Positions 7,192 through 15,863 of a stretch of DNA of 64,000 nucleotides are shown one piece after another (within the stretch, counting starts at the first letter, position 1; the number at the start of each line of letters is the position of its first letter). This DNA comes from Variovorax sp. OV700 (lineage in GTDB: Bacteria; Pseudomonadota; Gammaproteobacteria; Burkholderiales; Burkholderiaceae_C), in contig NZ_FNDR01000001.1 of the NCBI RefSeq assembly GCF_900099805.1, forward strand, positions 62,001-126,000, given 5' to 3'. A program made the position numbers and the translations under genes. The notes below the pieces were generated by a model. That model had not been told where the DNA came from, searched no databases, and was given only the letters and a program-made list of their open reading frames with translations.

Positions 7192-10068
7192 TTACTTGGT
7201 CAGCACGAAGCCCTTGAGCTTGCCAAATGCGCCATCGACGAGCGCCTTCTGCTGTTCCTGATGCAGGTGCGAGTAGCCCACCGCAGGCGATGCCGAAGCG
7301 GCACGGCCGGAGTAGCCGAGCTTCTGGCCTTCCTGCATGTTTTCGTGGATGTAGTGCTGCACGAAGAACCAGGCGCCCTGGTTCTGCGGCTCGTCCTGGC
7401 ACCACACCACGTCGCTGAGATTGGGATACTTCTTGATCTCGGCGGCAAACGCCTTGTGCGGGAACGGATAGAGCTGCTCGACGCGGATGATGGCCACGTC
7501 GTCGTCGCCGCGTTCTTCGCGCTTCTTGGCCAGGTCGTAATAGACCTTGCCCGAGCAGGCGACCAGGCGCTTGACCTTCTCCGCCTTGAGGCCCTTGCTG
7601 TCCGGGATGACCGTCTGGAAGCTGCCCTTGGTGAACTCGGACAACGGGGAGGTCGCGTCCTTGTTACGCAGCAGCGACTTCGGCGTCATGATGATCAGGG
7701 GCTTGCGCAGGTTGCGCACCATCTGGCGGCGCAGCACGTGGAAGATCTGGCTGGCCGTGGTCGGCTGCACCACCTGCATGTTGGTGTCGGCGCTCAGCTG
7801 CATGAAGCGCTCCAGGCGTGCCGAGCTGTGCTCGGGGCCCTGGCCTTCGTAGCCGTGCGGCAGCATCATGGTCAGGCCGTTGACGCGGCCCCACTTCACT
7901 TCGCCCGAGGCGATGAACTGGTCGATCACCACTTGGGCGCCGTTCACGAAGTCGCCGAACTGCGCTTCCCAGATCACGAGCGTGTTGGGGTCGTTCGAGG
8001 CGTAGCCGTATTCGAATGCGAGCACCGCTTCTTCCGACAGGATCGAGTCGATGACGACGAACGGAGCCTGGTTTTCAGCCACGTTCTGGAGCGGCGTGTA
8101 GGTGCCTTCGTCGAACTTCTCGCGGTTCTGGTCGTGCAGCACGGCGTGGCGGTGCGTGAACGTGCCACGGCCGCTGTCCTCGCCCGACAGGCGCACCGGA
8201 TAGCCGCTGGCCACCAGCGAGGCAAAGGCCATGTGCTCGCCCATGCCCCAGTCGACATTGACGTCGCCTCGGCCCATTGCGGCGCGGTCGTCCAGCACCT
8301 TCTTCACGAGCGGATGCACCGTGAAACCGGCCGGCACCGCGGTGATCTTCTCGGCCAGGCGCTTCCATTCGCTGGTTGGAATGGCGGTGTCGCCGGCGTC
8401 GGTCCACTTCTTGTTGAGGTACGGATTCCAGTCGACGGCGTACTTGCTCTTGAAGTTGGTGAGCACCGGGTCGACGGTGTTCTTGCCTTCGTCGAAGGCG
8501 GCGCGCTGCGCCTTGACCATGTCGTCGCCGAGCGTCTCGCCCAGGCCCTGAGCGGCCAGCTTGTCGGCGTACAACTTGCGCGTGCCGGGGTGCTTGGCGA
8601 TCTTCTTGTACATGAGCGGCTGGGTGAGCGAGGGGGTGTCCTGCTCGTTGTGGCCCAGCTTGCGGAAACAGATGATGTCGACCACCACGTCCTTCTGGAA
8701 CTCCATGCGGAATTCAAGGGCGAGCTGGGTGGCGAGCACCACGGCTTCGGGGTCGTCGCCGTTCACGTGCAGCACCGGCGCGTCGACCATCTTGACGATG
8801 TCGGTGCAGTACAGCGTCGAGCGGCTGTCGCGCGGATCGCTGGTGGTGAAGCCGATCTGGTTGTTGATGACGATGTGCACCGTGCCGCCGGTGGAGTAGC
8901 CACGGGTCTCGGCCAGCGCCAGCGTTTCCATCACGACGCCCTGGCCGGCGAAGGCGGCGTCGCCGTGCACGATGACGGGCAGGACCTGCTTGCCCAGCGG
9001 GTCGGCGCGGCGGTCCATGCGGGCGCGCACCGAGCCTTCGACCACGGGGTTCACGATCTCGAGGTGCGAGGGGTTGAACGCGAGGCTCAGGTGCACCGGG
9101 CCGCCGGGGGTGGTCACGTCGGAGCTGAAGCCCTGGTGGTATTTGACGTCGCCGCTGGGCAGGTCTTCGGGTGCGGTGTGGTCGAACTCGGCGAACAGGT
9201 CGGCCGGCATCTTGCCCAGCGAGTTCACCAGCACGTTGAGGCGGCCGCGGTGGGCCATGCCGATCACGATTTCCTGCACGCCCTTGGCACCGGCCTGGTT
9301 GATGAGCTCGTCCATCGAGACGATAAAGCTTTCACCGCCTTCGAGCGAGAAACGCTTCTGGCCGACGTACTTGGTGTGCAGGAAGCGCTCGAGGCCTTCG
9401 GCGGCGGTCAGGCGGTTGAGCACATGCTTCTTCTGCTCGGTCGTCAGCTGCGGGTTGGTGCGCGCGCTTTCGAGCTTCTGCTGCCACCAGCGCTTGTGGT
9501 TCTGGTCGGTGGTGTACATGTACTCGGCGCCCATGGTGCCGCAGTACGTTTCGCGCAAGGCATTGAGCAGGTCGCGCAGCGACATGGTCTCTTTGCCGAA
9601 GAAGGTGTTGCTGGTGTTGAACACCGTCTCGAGGTCGGCATCGGTGAAGCCGTAGAAAGAGGGCTCGAGTTCCGGGATGGCCGGGCGCTCGGCGCGCTTG
9701 AGGGGGTCGAGGTCGGCCCAGCGTGCGCCGACGTTGCGGTAAGCGGCAATCAGCTGCTGGACGGAGGTGCGCTTGCGCCCGAGTTCGGAATCGGCGCCGC
9801 TGGCCTGCACGACCTTGGTCGTGCCCTGCTTGGCGCGTTCTGCGAAGGCGTTGATGACCGGCTGGTGCGGCACATCACGGGTGTTGGTGCCGTCGACCGC
9901 GGGCACGTTCTGCAGCGCGTCGAAATACGAGCGCCAGTTGTCTGGCACGCTGCCGGGGTTGGCAAGGTAGTTTTCGTACATCTCCTCGACATAAGGCGCA
10001 TTGCCGCCGAAGAGGTAGGTGTTGCCTTGATAGGCGGTGTACGCCGATGGCGTAGAAGAATCGCTCAT
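7192..10068 (-). CDS. sucA: 2-oxoglutarate dehydrogenase E1
   Basis: A 958-residue thiamine-diphosphate enzyme that decarboxylates 2-oxoglutarate and reductively succinylates OdhB in the TCA cycle. Seen: the N-terminal segment that docks to E2 (NAPYVEEMYENYLANPGSVP), the MAHRGRLNVL block, HGDAAFAGQGVVMETL of the diphosphate/Mg site, the LGHNEQDTPSLTQP stretch, and the C-terminal ED(S)GRGTFTHRHAV transketolase-like block. Length matches the family. It is the first gene of an operon continuing with odhB, lpdA, zapE and a secreted protein. A dyad upstream (see 10092-10210) may be its control region. Confidence 0.97.
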   Translation of the reverse strand: MSDSSTPSAYTAYQGNTYLFGGNAPYVEEMYENYLANPGSVPDNWRSYFDALQNVPAVDGTNTRDVPHQPVINAFAERAKQGTTKVVQASGADSELGRKRTSVQQLIAAYRNVGARWADLDPLKRAERPAIPELEPSFYGFTDADLETVFNTSNTFFGKETMSLRDLLNALRETYCGTMGAEYMYTTDQNHKRWWQQKLESARTNPQLTTEQKKHVLNRLTAAEGLERFLHTKYVGQKRFSLEGGESFIVSMDELINQAGAKGVQEIVIGMAHRGRLNVLVNSLGKMPADLFAEFDHTAPEDLPSGDVKYHQGFSSDVTTPGGPVHLSLAFNPSHLEIVNPVVEGSVRARMDRRADPLGKQVLPVIVHGDAAFAGQGVVMETLALAETRGYSTGGTVHIVINNQIGFTTSDPRDSRSTLYCTDIVKMVDAPVLHVNGDDPEAVVLATQLALEFRMEFQKDVVVDIICFRKLGHNEQDTPSLTQPLMYKKIAKHPGTRKLYADKLAAQGLGETLGDDMVKAQRAAFDEGKNTVDPVLTNFKSKYAVDWNPYLNKKWTDAGDTAIPTSEWKRLAEKITAVPAGFTVHPLVKKVLDDRAAMGRGDVNVDWGMGEHMAFASLVASGYPVRLSGEDSGRGTFTHRHAVLHDQNREKFDEGTYTPLQNVAENQAPFVVIDSILSEEAVLAFEYGYASNDPNTLVIWEAQFGDFVNGAQVVIDQFIASGEVKWGRVNGLTMMLPHGYEGQGPEHSSARLERFMQLSADTNMQVVQPTTASQIFHVLRRQMVRNLRKPLIIMTPKSLLRNKDATSPLSEFTKGSFQTVIPDSKGLKAEKVKRLVACSGKVYYDLAKKREERGDDDVAIIRVEQLYPFPHKAFAAEIKKYPNLSDVVWCQDEPQNQGAWFFVQHYIHENMQEGQKLGYSGRAASASPAVGYSHLHQEQQKALVDGAFGKLKGFVLTK

Positions 10069-10091
10069 ATTCCGCTGACCTTCGCTTCCCT

Positions 10092-10210
10092 GAAGGAAGC
10101 ACTAGCTGGTTAAGAAACCTTCCGCGACACGGCTGAACCGATTGGCGGATGCGACTGTGGCTGGGGAAGGGCCTGAGTACCTTCGCATTGTGCCACGTCA
10201 AACATGTGGC
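10092..10210 (-). promoter_or_regulatory. Possible promoter/operator region of the sucA operon
   Basis: The 178 bases between sucA and prpE hold a dyad GCCAC-N9-GTGGC at 10092+ (arms at 10192-10196 and 10206-10210). The spacer contains a good -35 hexamer on the minus strand (TTGACG, 10196-10201), so a protein bound to the dyad would cover it. The matching -10 is weak (TACTCA at 16-base spacing). This is an inference from pattern only; no regulator is identified. Confidence 0.3.
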
Positions 10211-10214
10211 GATG

Positions 10215-10239
10215 AAGCGCGCCTTCGCAAGGCGCGCTT
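10215..10239 (-). terminator. Strong hairpin just after prpE
   Basis: A perfect 11-bp stem (AAGCGCGCCTT, loop CGC, AAGGCGCGCTT) starts 8 bases after the prpE stop. Stem stability is high, but the T-tract is only two or three bases on the minus strand, so it may terminate incompletely or protect the mRNA 3' end. Confidence 0.5.
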
Positions 10240-10246
10240 TGCTCAT

Positions 10247-12160
10247 TCAGACGGAAGAAACCAACTGTTTGATCTGCTGCAGCGTGGCGGGGTCGTCGAT
10301 GGTGGTCAGGTCGCCGGGATCGCGCTGCTCGCAAACGGCCTGGATGGCACGCCGCAGCAGCTTCCCGCTGCGGGTCTTGGGCAGGCCGCTCACGAAGCGA
10401 ACACGGGCGGGCCGCGCCAGCGCACCGAGCTGGTCGGCCACCACTTTCATGATCTCGCCCTCGAGCTTCAGGGCCTCGTCGGCATCTGTCAGGGCCTGGC
10501 CGTTCCGCGGCACGACGAAGGCCATGGCCACCTGCCCCTTGAGCGCATCGGCCACGCCGACCACTGCCACTTCGGCCACGCTGGCATGGCCCGAGATGCT
10601 TTCCTCGATCTCGCGCGTGCCGAGGCGGTGGCCCGCCACGTTGATCACGTCGTCGGTGCGGCCAAGGATGTAGAAGTAACCGTCCTCGTCGCGAATGCCC
10701 CAGTCGAAAGTCGAATAGACCATCTTGCCGGGCACGCTCTTCCAGTAGGTGTTGACGAAGCGCTCGTCGTCCTTCCACACCGTCTGCATGAATCCGGGTG
10801 GAGTCGGCCCCTCGACGACGACCACGCCCTTCTCATTCGGGGCGGTCAATTCCTCACCGGTCGATTCGTGCAGGATCTTGATGCGGTAGCCGTACATCGG
10901 TACGCCCGGGCTGCCGAACTTGCTCGGCTTGGCCTCGACGCCGTTGGCAATGGTGATCATCGGCCAGCCCGACTCGGTCTGCCAGTAGTTGTCGATGATG
11001 GGCACGCCCAGTCCGTCGCTGATCCAGCGCGCGGTGGGCTCGTCGAGCGGTTCGCCCGCGAGGAACAGCGCACGCAGGCTGGACAGGTCGTACTTTTTAA
11101 GCAGCGCCGGGTCTTGCTTCTTGAGCACGCGCACCGCAGTGGGCGCGCTGAACATCACCGTCACCTTGTACTTCTCGACCAGGCGCCACCAGATGCCGCC
11201 GTCGGGTTGCTTGTCGATGCCCTGCGTCGGCAAGCCTTCATACATGAGGGTCGCCATGCCGGCGATCAACGGGCCATAGACGATGTAGCTGTGACCCACC
11301 ACCCAGCCGATGTCGCTGGTCGAGAAATACGTTTCGCCGGGTCGGCCGTCGAAGATGTGCTTCATGCTGGCGGCCAGTGCCACGGCGTAGCCGCCCACGT
11401 CGCGCTGCACGCCCTTGGGCTTGCCGGTGGTGCCGCTGGTGTAGATGGTGTAGCTGATGTCCGTGGCAGCCAGCCAGGTGCAAGGCAGTTCGGCATCGTG
11501 GTGCTTTCGGACCAGGTCGGCAGCCAGGTGGTCGCGCCCGGCCGTCAGGTCCATGGGCGCCAGGCCGCGGTCGGTCAGCAGCACCGCCGAGGGCTTGTGC
11601 TTCGAAAGCCGGATGGCCTCGTCGAGCAGCGGCTTGTATGCGATGACCTTGCCGCCGCGCGAACCGGCGTCTGCGCTCACCACGACCTTGGGCTCGGCAT
11701 CCTCGATGCGCGTGGCCAGAGAGCCGCTCGCGAAACCGCCGAACACCACGCAATGGATGGCACCGATCCGGGCACAGGCCAGCATTGCGAACGCGGCCTC
11801 GGGAATCATCGGCATGTAGATGAGGACGCGGTCGCCCTTGCCCACGCCAAGCTCGATCAGGCTGGCGGCGGTGCGCTGCACCTCGGCGTGCAGCTCGCGA
11901 AAGCTGTAGGTCTTTTCGGTGCCGGTTTCGGTCGAGACGAAGATCAGCGCCGGCTGGTCGGAGCGATCGGCCAGGTGCCGGTCGACCGCGTTGTGGCATA
12001 GATTGGTGGTGCCACCCACGAACCAGCGGGCGAATGGCGGCCGGCTGGCATCCAGCACCTGGGCCGGGGGCGTCTGCCAGTCGATCAGCCTCGCCTGCTC
12101 AGCCCAGAAAGCCTCGGGGGCATCGACCGACTGGCGATAGAACTCTTCGTAGCGGCTCAT
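10247..12160 (-). CDS. prpE: Propionyl-CoA synthetase (propionate-CoA ligase)
   Basis: A 637-residue acyl-CoA synthetase of the ANL superfamily, activating propionate to propionyl-CoA through an acyl-adenylate. Seen: the P-loop YTSGTTGKPKG, the PrpE-type block FSTSDIGWVVGHSYIVYGPL, NYWQTESGWP, and the C-terminal catalytic Lys600 in PKTRSGK, the residue that in relatives is switched off by lysine acylation. The start is supported by AAGGAG 9 bases before the ATG. It stands alone, with a hairpin after it, but would feed the propionyl-CoA carboxylase/mutase cluster at 48.7-58.4 kb. Acetyl-CoA synthetase is the alternative; the overall size and sequence style favour PrpE. Confidence 0.93.
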   Translation of the reverse strand: MSRYEEFYRQSVDAPEAFWAEQARLIDWQTPPAQVLDASRPPFARWFVGGTTNLCHNAVDRHLADRSDQPALIFVSTETGTEKTYSFRELHAEVQRTAASLIELGVGKGDRVLIYMPMIPEAAFAMLACARIGAIHCVVFGGFASGSLATRIEDAEPKVVVSADAGSRGGKVIAYKPLLDEAIRLSKHKPSAVLLTDRGLAPMDLTAGRDHLAADLVRKHHDAELPCTWLAATDISYTIYTSGTTGKPKGVQRDVGGYAVALAASMKHIFDGRPGETYFSTSDIGWVVGHSYIVYGPLIAGMATLMYEGLPTQGIDKQPDGGIWWRLVEKYKVTVMFSAPTAVRVLKKQDPALLKKYDLSSLRALFLAGEPLDEPTARWISDGLGVPIIDNYWQTESGWPMITIANGVEAKPSKFGSPGVPMYGYRIKILHESTGEELTAPNEKGVVVVEGPTPPGFMQTVWKDDERFVNTYWKSVPGKMVYSTFDWGIRDEDGYFYILGRTDDVINVAGHRLGTREIEESISGHASVAEVAVVGVADALKGQVAMAFVVPRNGQALTDADEALKLEGEIMKVVADQLGALARPARVRFVSGLPKTRSGKLLRRAIQAVCEQRDPGDLTTIDDPATLQQIKQLVSSV

Positions 12161-12210
12161 CTGCGTTGTCTCCTTATATGAATCGTCCGGCGGTCACGCG
12201 CCAAAACTGA

Positions 12211-12243
12211 ATTCATAATTATGGAGATCGATCTTGCAGCAAG
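12211..12243 (-). promoter_or_regulatory. prpE upstream boxes: AT box and CTTGCAGCAAG palindrome
   Basis: Two elements lie 51-83 bases upstream of prpE. ATTCATAATTAT (12211-12222, plus strand) is identical over 12 bases to 58517-58528 in front of the methylmalonyl-CoA mutase gene. CTTGCAGCAAG (12233-12243) is a near-perfect palindrome whose half resembles the TTGCA boxes clustered at 58449-58498. On the minus strand TTGCTG of the palindrome could serve as -35 and the AT box as -10 region. Regulatory role is inferred. Confidence 0.4.
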
Positions 12244-12267
12244 CTGACGGCTCGAACAATCGGGTTC

Positions 12268-12288
12268 CGCCCGCGCCTGCCGCGGGCG
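12268..12288 (-). terminator. GC-rich hairpin after the isochorismatase-like gene
   Basis: A perfect 8-bp stem CGCCCGCG / CGCGGGCG with a 5-base loop lies about 26 bases past the stop of the isochorismatase-like gene, between it and prpE. There is no T-tract. Weak evidence for termination. Confidence 0.3.
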
Positions 12289-12314
12289 CGAGACGCTGTC
12301 GAGCCGGCTTCACA

Positions 12315-12917
12315 TCAGAGAACGAGCTTCAGCAACTCGGCAAATGCCGGATGTTCGGCCGTACGCAGCCATTCGAAGCCGACCATCTCGGTGGTTACCA
12401 GCTCGGCGCCCGCGCCGGCCAACCGGTCGAATGCCGCATCGCGGTTGCGCTCGGTACGCGAACTACAGGCGTCGGTCACGACCCAGACCTCGAACTCGTC
12501 CTCCAGCAGGTCGAGCGCAGTCTGCAGCAGGCAGACGTGCGCTTCGCAGCCGGCAATCACGATCGTGTTGCACTCTTCGGCCGCGGCAGCGGGTTTCTGC
12601 AGGTGCTTGGGCAGGCTGCGGGCGTTGCCCTGCGGCGCCTTTACCGGCACGCGCAGCCATTCGCCGAGGCCCTCCTCCATGCCGCTGAAATGCATCTTGG
12701 ACAAGGTGCGCTGGCACAGTGCGCGAATGTCGGGCACGTTTTCGCCGAGCTTCGAGGGGTTGTGCTCGGTCCCCCAGACCGGCACCTCGAACAGGCGCGC
12801 CATCTTGCCCAGGCGCACTGCGTTCTGCGCCACGGCATCGGCCTCGAAGATCGCAGGCATCAGTTGCGCCTGATAGTCGACCAGCACGAGTTGGGATTGC
12901 GAGGCGTCGAGCAGCAT
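12315..12917 (-). CDS. Isochorismatase-family cysteine hydrolase
   Basis: A 200-residue alpha/beta hydrolase of the isochorismatase/nicotinamidase superfamily. The expected triad is visible: Asp14 (VLVDYQ), Lys74 (LSKMHF) and Cys129 (GCEAHVCLLQTALDL). The final helix and FEWLRTAEHPAF stretch resemble the YcaC-like subgroup of unassigned hydrolases, so the substrate (an amide or enol ether) cannot be named. No zinc-binding pattern of true nicotinamidases is obvious. It is divergent from the lipoprotein gene that follows and separated from prpE by about 150 bases, so it is likely a single-gene unit. Confidence 0.88.
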   Translation of the reverse strand: MLLDASQSQLVLVDYQAQLMPAIFEADAVAQNAVRLGKMARLFEVPVWGTEHNPSKLGENVPDIRALCQRTLSKMHFSGMEEGLGEWLRVPVKAPQGNARSLPKHLQKPAAAAEECNTIVIAGCEAHVCLLQTALDLLEDEFEVWVVTDACSSRTERNRDAAFDRLAGAGAELVTTEMVGFEWLRTAEHPAFAELLKLVL

Positions 12918-13000
12918 GAACCGTTTCTTTCATTCAAATGGAGTTGATGGGGCCAGACCGTACCACCGAAAAGGCGCGCATCTATCTAGACTCCGGGCGG

Positions 13001-13798
13001 ATGCAGATCTTCTTTCCGACCCGGCGCCAGTTGTCGATTCTGGCCCTTGGCGCGGCGCTCGTGGTGACCGGATGTGGCGGCCTGCGCACCGCCAAGGCGC
13101 CGCTGGAGAGCACGCTCGAAAAGAGCAGCTGCGCGCCGAACGCCGATACCCTGCTGGTGATGCTCCCCGGCGCGTATTCGCACCCGGACGAATTCACGCG
13201 CGAGGGCTTCGTCAAGGCACTGAACGACAACAGGCTCGCAGTCGACGTGATGCGGGTCGATGCGCATCTTGGCTACTACAACGGCAAGACCATCCTCGAT
13301 CGCCTGGAGCAGGACGTGATGGTGCCGGCCCGCGGCAAAGGCTACAAGTCGATCTGGATCGTCGGCATCTCGGTCGGGGGGTTCGGCGGACTGCTTTATG
13401 CGCAAACGCATCCGGGCGAACTTGCCGGCCTCGTGGCCCTTGCGCCCTACCTCGGGGAGCGCACGCTCAGCACCGACATCGCCAACGCCGGCGGCGTGGC
13501 GCGGTGGACCGGCCCGCTGGGCGATCCGCCAGGCAGCGACCCGCGAGCCCCGAACGAGACTCAGCTCTGGCAATGGCTGCGCGGCTATGTGGGCACCACC
13601 GCCACGTTCGGTGCCCGCCCGCCGCTCTACCTGGGCTACGGCACCGAGGACCGCTTTGCTTTCAGCCACCAATTGCTGGCGGCCGCGCTGCCCAGGGAGC
13701 GCGTGTTCACGACCGAAGGCGGCCACGACTGGCCCGAATGGACGCGGCTCTGGCGCCGCATGCTGCCAACGCTTCCGTTGCCGGGCTGCCCCGGGTGA
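13001..13798 (+). CDS. Predicted lipoprotein alpha/beta hydrolase
   Basis: A 265-residue protein. The start I chose gives a lipoprotein signal MQIFFPTRRQLSILALGAAL followed by the lipobox VTGC, with Cys25 as lipidated residue; a longer reading from 12938 would bury that signal. The mature part is an alpha/beta hydrolase: nucleophile Ser124 in GISVGG, an acid in GYGTEDRF and a histidine in TEGGHDWPEW. Probable esterase or thioesterase anchored at the inner or outer membrane; the substrate is unknown. It converges on the PQQ-type dehydrogenase with only 10 bases between the stops. Confidence 0.8.
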   Translation: MQIFFPTRRQLSILALGAALVVTGCGGLRTAKAPLESTLEKSSCAPNADTLLVMLPGAYSHPDEFTREGFVKALNDNRLAVDVMRVDAHLGYYNGKTILDRLEQDVMVPARGKGYKSIWIVGISVGGFGGLLYAQTHPGELAGLVALAPYLGERTLSTDIANAGGVARWTGPLGDPPGSDPRAPNETQLWQWLRGYVGTTATFGARPPLYLGYGTEDRFAFSHQLLAAALPRERVFTTEGGHDWPEWTRLWRRMLPTLPLPGCPG

Positions 13799-13808
13799 AG
13801 GAAAAAGC

Positions 13809-14939
13809 TCAGTTCGGACGCAGCCGCAGCAGCTTGCCATCCGACTCGTCGGTCAGCACATAGAGCCATCCGTCCGGCCCCTGCTTCACATCGCGTATGC
13901 GGGCCCTGCCATCAGCCATCAGCTTGTGTTCGGCAACCACCTTGCCGTCTTTCAGCTCGATGCGGTCGAGATAGCCGAACTTCAGCGAACCGGCGAACAG
14001 ATTGCCTTTCCATCCCGCGCCATAGCGGTCGCTGGTGAGAAAGGCCATGCCCGACGGCGCGATCGACGGCGCCCAGTAGTGCAGCGGCTGCTCCATGCCG
14101 TCCTTTGCCGTGATGCCGTCGCCGATCTTGCCGCCGCCGTAGTTTTCGCCGTAGGTGATCACCGGCCAGCCGTAGTTGCGGCCAGCTTGCGGAACATTGA
14201 TCTCGTCGCCGCCTTGGGGGCCGTGCTCGGTCATCCACAAGCGGCCGTCGGGTGCGAGCGTCGCGCCCTGCCCGTTGCGGTGGCCGTAGCTCCAGATTTC
14301 CGGCAGCGCGCCGGCCTTGTCGACGAACGGGTTGTCTTTGGGCACGGAGCCGTCCTTGGCAATGCGCACGATCTTCCCCAGATGGTTGTCGAGCTTCTGT
14401 GCATCTTCCTTGCGGCTGAACCGATCGCCCAGCGTGAGAAAAAGCGTGCCGTCCCGCGCCTCGACGATGCGGCATCCGAAATGCTGGCGACTGGCCACCT
14501 TGGGCTGCTGGCTGAAGACGATCTTGAGGTTCTCCAGCCTCGCGCCGTCTTCGGAGAGTTGGGCGCGCGCCAGCGCCGTGCTGTTGGCCGACCCGTTGGC
14601 CGCCGGCTCGGAAAAGCAGAAATACAAGGTGCGATTCTTTTCGAAGCCTGAATCGACCAGTACGTCGAGCAAGCCGCCCTGGCCTCCCGCTGCGATCGCA
14701 GGCAGGCCGGTGATGGGTGCACCGATCTTTCCGTCCGCACCGATCAGCCGCAACCGGCCTGGACGCTCGGTGACCAGAAAACGGCCGCTCGGCAGAAAGG
14801 CAACGCCCCACGGATTCTCGAGTCCGGAAGAAACAGTCTCCGGCCGTATCTGCGCCAGGGCGGTGCCCCAGAAACCCAAACCGGCGACGAGAGCACCGTT
14901 TCCCAGGAGGCGGAGGATCGTGCGAATGCGCAGGTTCAT
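13809..14939 (-). CDS. PQQ-dependent sugar (aldose) dehydrogenase, YliI type
   Basis: A 376-residue periplasmic six-bladed beta-propeller of the soluble glucose dehydrogenase/YliI family, oxidising aldose sugars with PQQ. The start at 14939 gives the signal peptide MNLRIRTILRLLGNG through ALA with cleavage before QIRPETV. Family motifs: LENPWGVAFLPSGRFLVTERPGRL near the mature N-terminus, the catalytic-His region ASRQHFGCRIV, the calcium/PQQ region SYGHRNGQGATLAPDGRLWMTEHGPQGGDEIN, and NYGWPVITYGENYGG. An upstream ATG at 14963 would add eight residues in front of the signal and is less likely. PQQ synthesis genes are not in the window. Confidence 0.88.
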   Translation of the reverse strand: MNLRIRTILRLLGNGALVAGLGFWGTALAQIRPETVSSGLENPWGVAFLPSGRFLVTERPGRLRLIGADGKIGAPITGLPAIAAGGQGGLLDVLVDSGFEKNRTLYFCFSEPAANGSANSTALARAQLSEDGARLENLKIVFSQQPKVASRQHFGCRIVEARDGTLFLTLGDRFSRKEDAQKLDNHLGKIVRIAKDGSVPKDNPFVDKAGALPEIWSYGHRNGQGATLAPDGRLWMTEHGPQGGDEINVPQAGRNYGWPVITYGENYGGGKIGDGITAKDGMEQPLHYWAPSIAPSGMAFLTSDRYGAGWKGNLFAGSLKFGYLDRIELKDGKVVAEHKLMADGRARIRDVKQGPDGWLYVLTDESDGKLLRLRPN

Positions 14940-15144
14940 GTCTTTTCCAGATAATTGAACCAATCTTCGCGTGTATTGCGATGCAAATCCACGCTGTTAG
15001 GTCATCCAAGCTGAGTACAAAAGTTAACTTGCAGGCAATCGCTTATGGTTCATAAAGGTTGACCGTTACATTTTTTCTTCGGCTGAATCGAAAAATATTT
15101 TGTAAATCAACAGCTTGCGGCTACATTCGCTAATTCGGATGAGG

Positions 15145-15173
15145 TTGACATAACCGCGCGTCATCAATATCCT
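15145..15173 (+). promoter_or_regulatory. Near-consensus sigma70 promoter of the NlpC/P60 gene
   Basis: TTGACA (15145-15150) and TATCCT (15168-15173) are separated by exactly 17 bases. The -10 ends 7 bases before the ATG at 15181, so transcription would begin at or one base before the start codon. No Shine-Dalgarno sequence lies in the short gap (ACGCGCC). The mRNA is therefore predicted to be leaderless. Confidence 0.65.
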
Positions 15174-15180
15174 ACGCGCC

Positions 15181-15765
15181 ATGCGTTTTTTCGTCCTACC
15201 CGCGTCTCTCCTGTTTGCCGTCGCCGTCCAGGCCGCCCCCCAACAGGACCGAACCGATGACGAACTGGCCCGACTGCTCGCCGACAAGGGCCTGATCGGA
15301 CAACTCCAGCAAGTCCGCCAAACCGTCACCGAGCGAACCTCCGATCTGGTCGTGACCGCCATCGGCTTCCTCGGCGTGCCCTACCGCCGCGGCGGCAACA
15401 CGGCGGAATCCGGTTTCGATTGCAGTGGCTTCGTGCGTGCCATGTACAACCAGACGGTCGGCCACTTGCTGCCCCGCCGTGCCGAGGAACAAGCGGCCGC
15501 CACCGAAAAGATCGATCGCAGCCAGCTCAAGCCCGGCGACCTCGTTTTCTTCAACACCATGCGCCGCGCCTTCAGCCATGTCGGCATTTACGTCGGCGAA
15601 GGCAAATTCATCCATTCGCCGCGCACCGGCGCGCAGGTGCGCGTGGAAGACATGAACGGCAGCTACTGGAGCCGCCGCTTCGATGGCGCCCGCCGCGTGC
15701 TCGGTGGCGCTCCGAACGAAGAGGTCAAGGCCGCTGCCGCCGCCGCGGCCCATACCGGCAACTGA
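15181..15765 (+). CDS. NlpC/P60 family cell-wall peptidase
   Basis: A 194-residue secreted peptidase cleaving peptidoglycan stem peptides. Residues 1-19 form a signal peptide (MRFFVLPASLLFAVAVQA, cleavage before APQQ). The NlpC/P60 domain covers about 60-180 with nucleophile Cys81 (GFDCSGFVRAMY), His133 (FSHVGIYVG) and the third polar residue His145 (KFIHSPRTG). The ending is Ala-rich and possibly disordered. The start codon sits directly at the predicted transcription start of a near-consensus promoter, which suggests translation without a leader. It converges on lpdA of the pyruvate dehydrogenase operon across a bidirectional terminator. Confidence 0.93.
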   Translation: MRFFVLPASLLFAVAVQAAPQQDRTDDELARLLADKGLIGQLQQVRQTVTERTSDLVVTAIGFLGVPYRRGGNTAESGFDCSGFVRAMYNQTVGHLLPRRAEEQAAATEKIDRSQLKPGDLVFFNTMRRAFSHVGIYVGEGKFIHSPRTGAQVRVEDMNGSYWSRRFDGARRVLGGAPNEEVKAAAAAAAHTGN

Positions 15766-15795
15766 GCCAACCCGCTCCTCCGCGAATCAGAACCC

Positions 15796-15823
15796 AAAAA
15801 ATCCCGCCGCGGCGGGATTTTTT
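15796..15823. terminator. Bidirectional rho-independent terminator
   Basis: A 28-base perfect palindrome: six A, ATCCCGCC-type stem, then six T. The A and T runs make it a terminator in both directions. It lies 30 bases after the NlpC/P60 stop (+) and 40 bases after the lpdA stop (-), closing both units. Confidence 0.93.
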
Positions 15824-15863
15824 GTGGCCGCTCCGATGACCCGAAAGCGGCACGCCCGATCGA

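Noticed and set aside
7261..10113. Very long plus-strand open frame opposite sucA (about 950 codons)
   Set aside because: It is antisense to a clear sucA with all motifs; long mirror frames are normal in GC-rich coding DNA. The product has a low-complexity His/Ala/Arg/Val-rich look and no ribosome site.
10142..12001. Plus-strand open frame opposite prpE
   Set aside because: Antisense to prpE; composition typical of a shadow frame.
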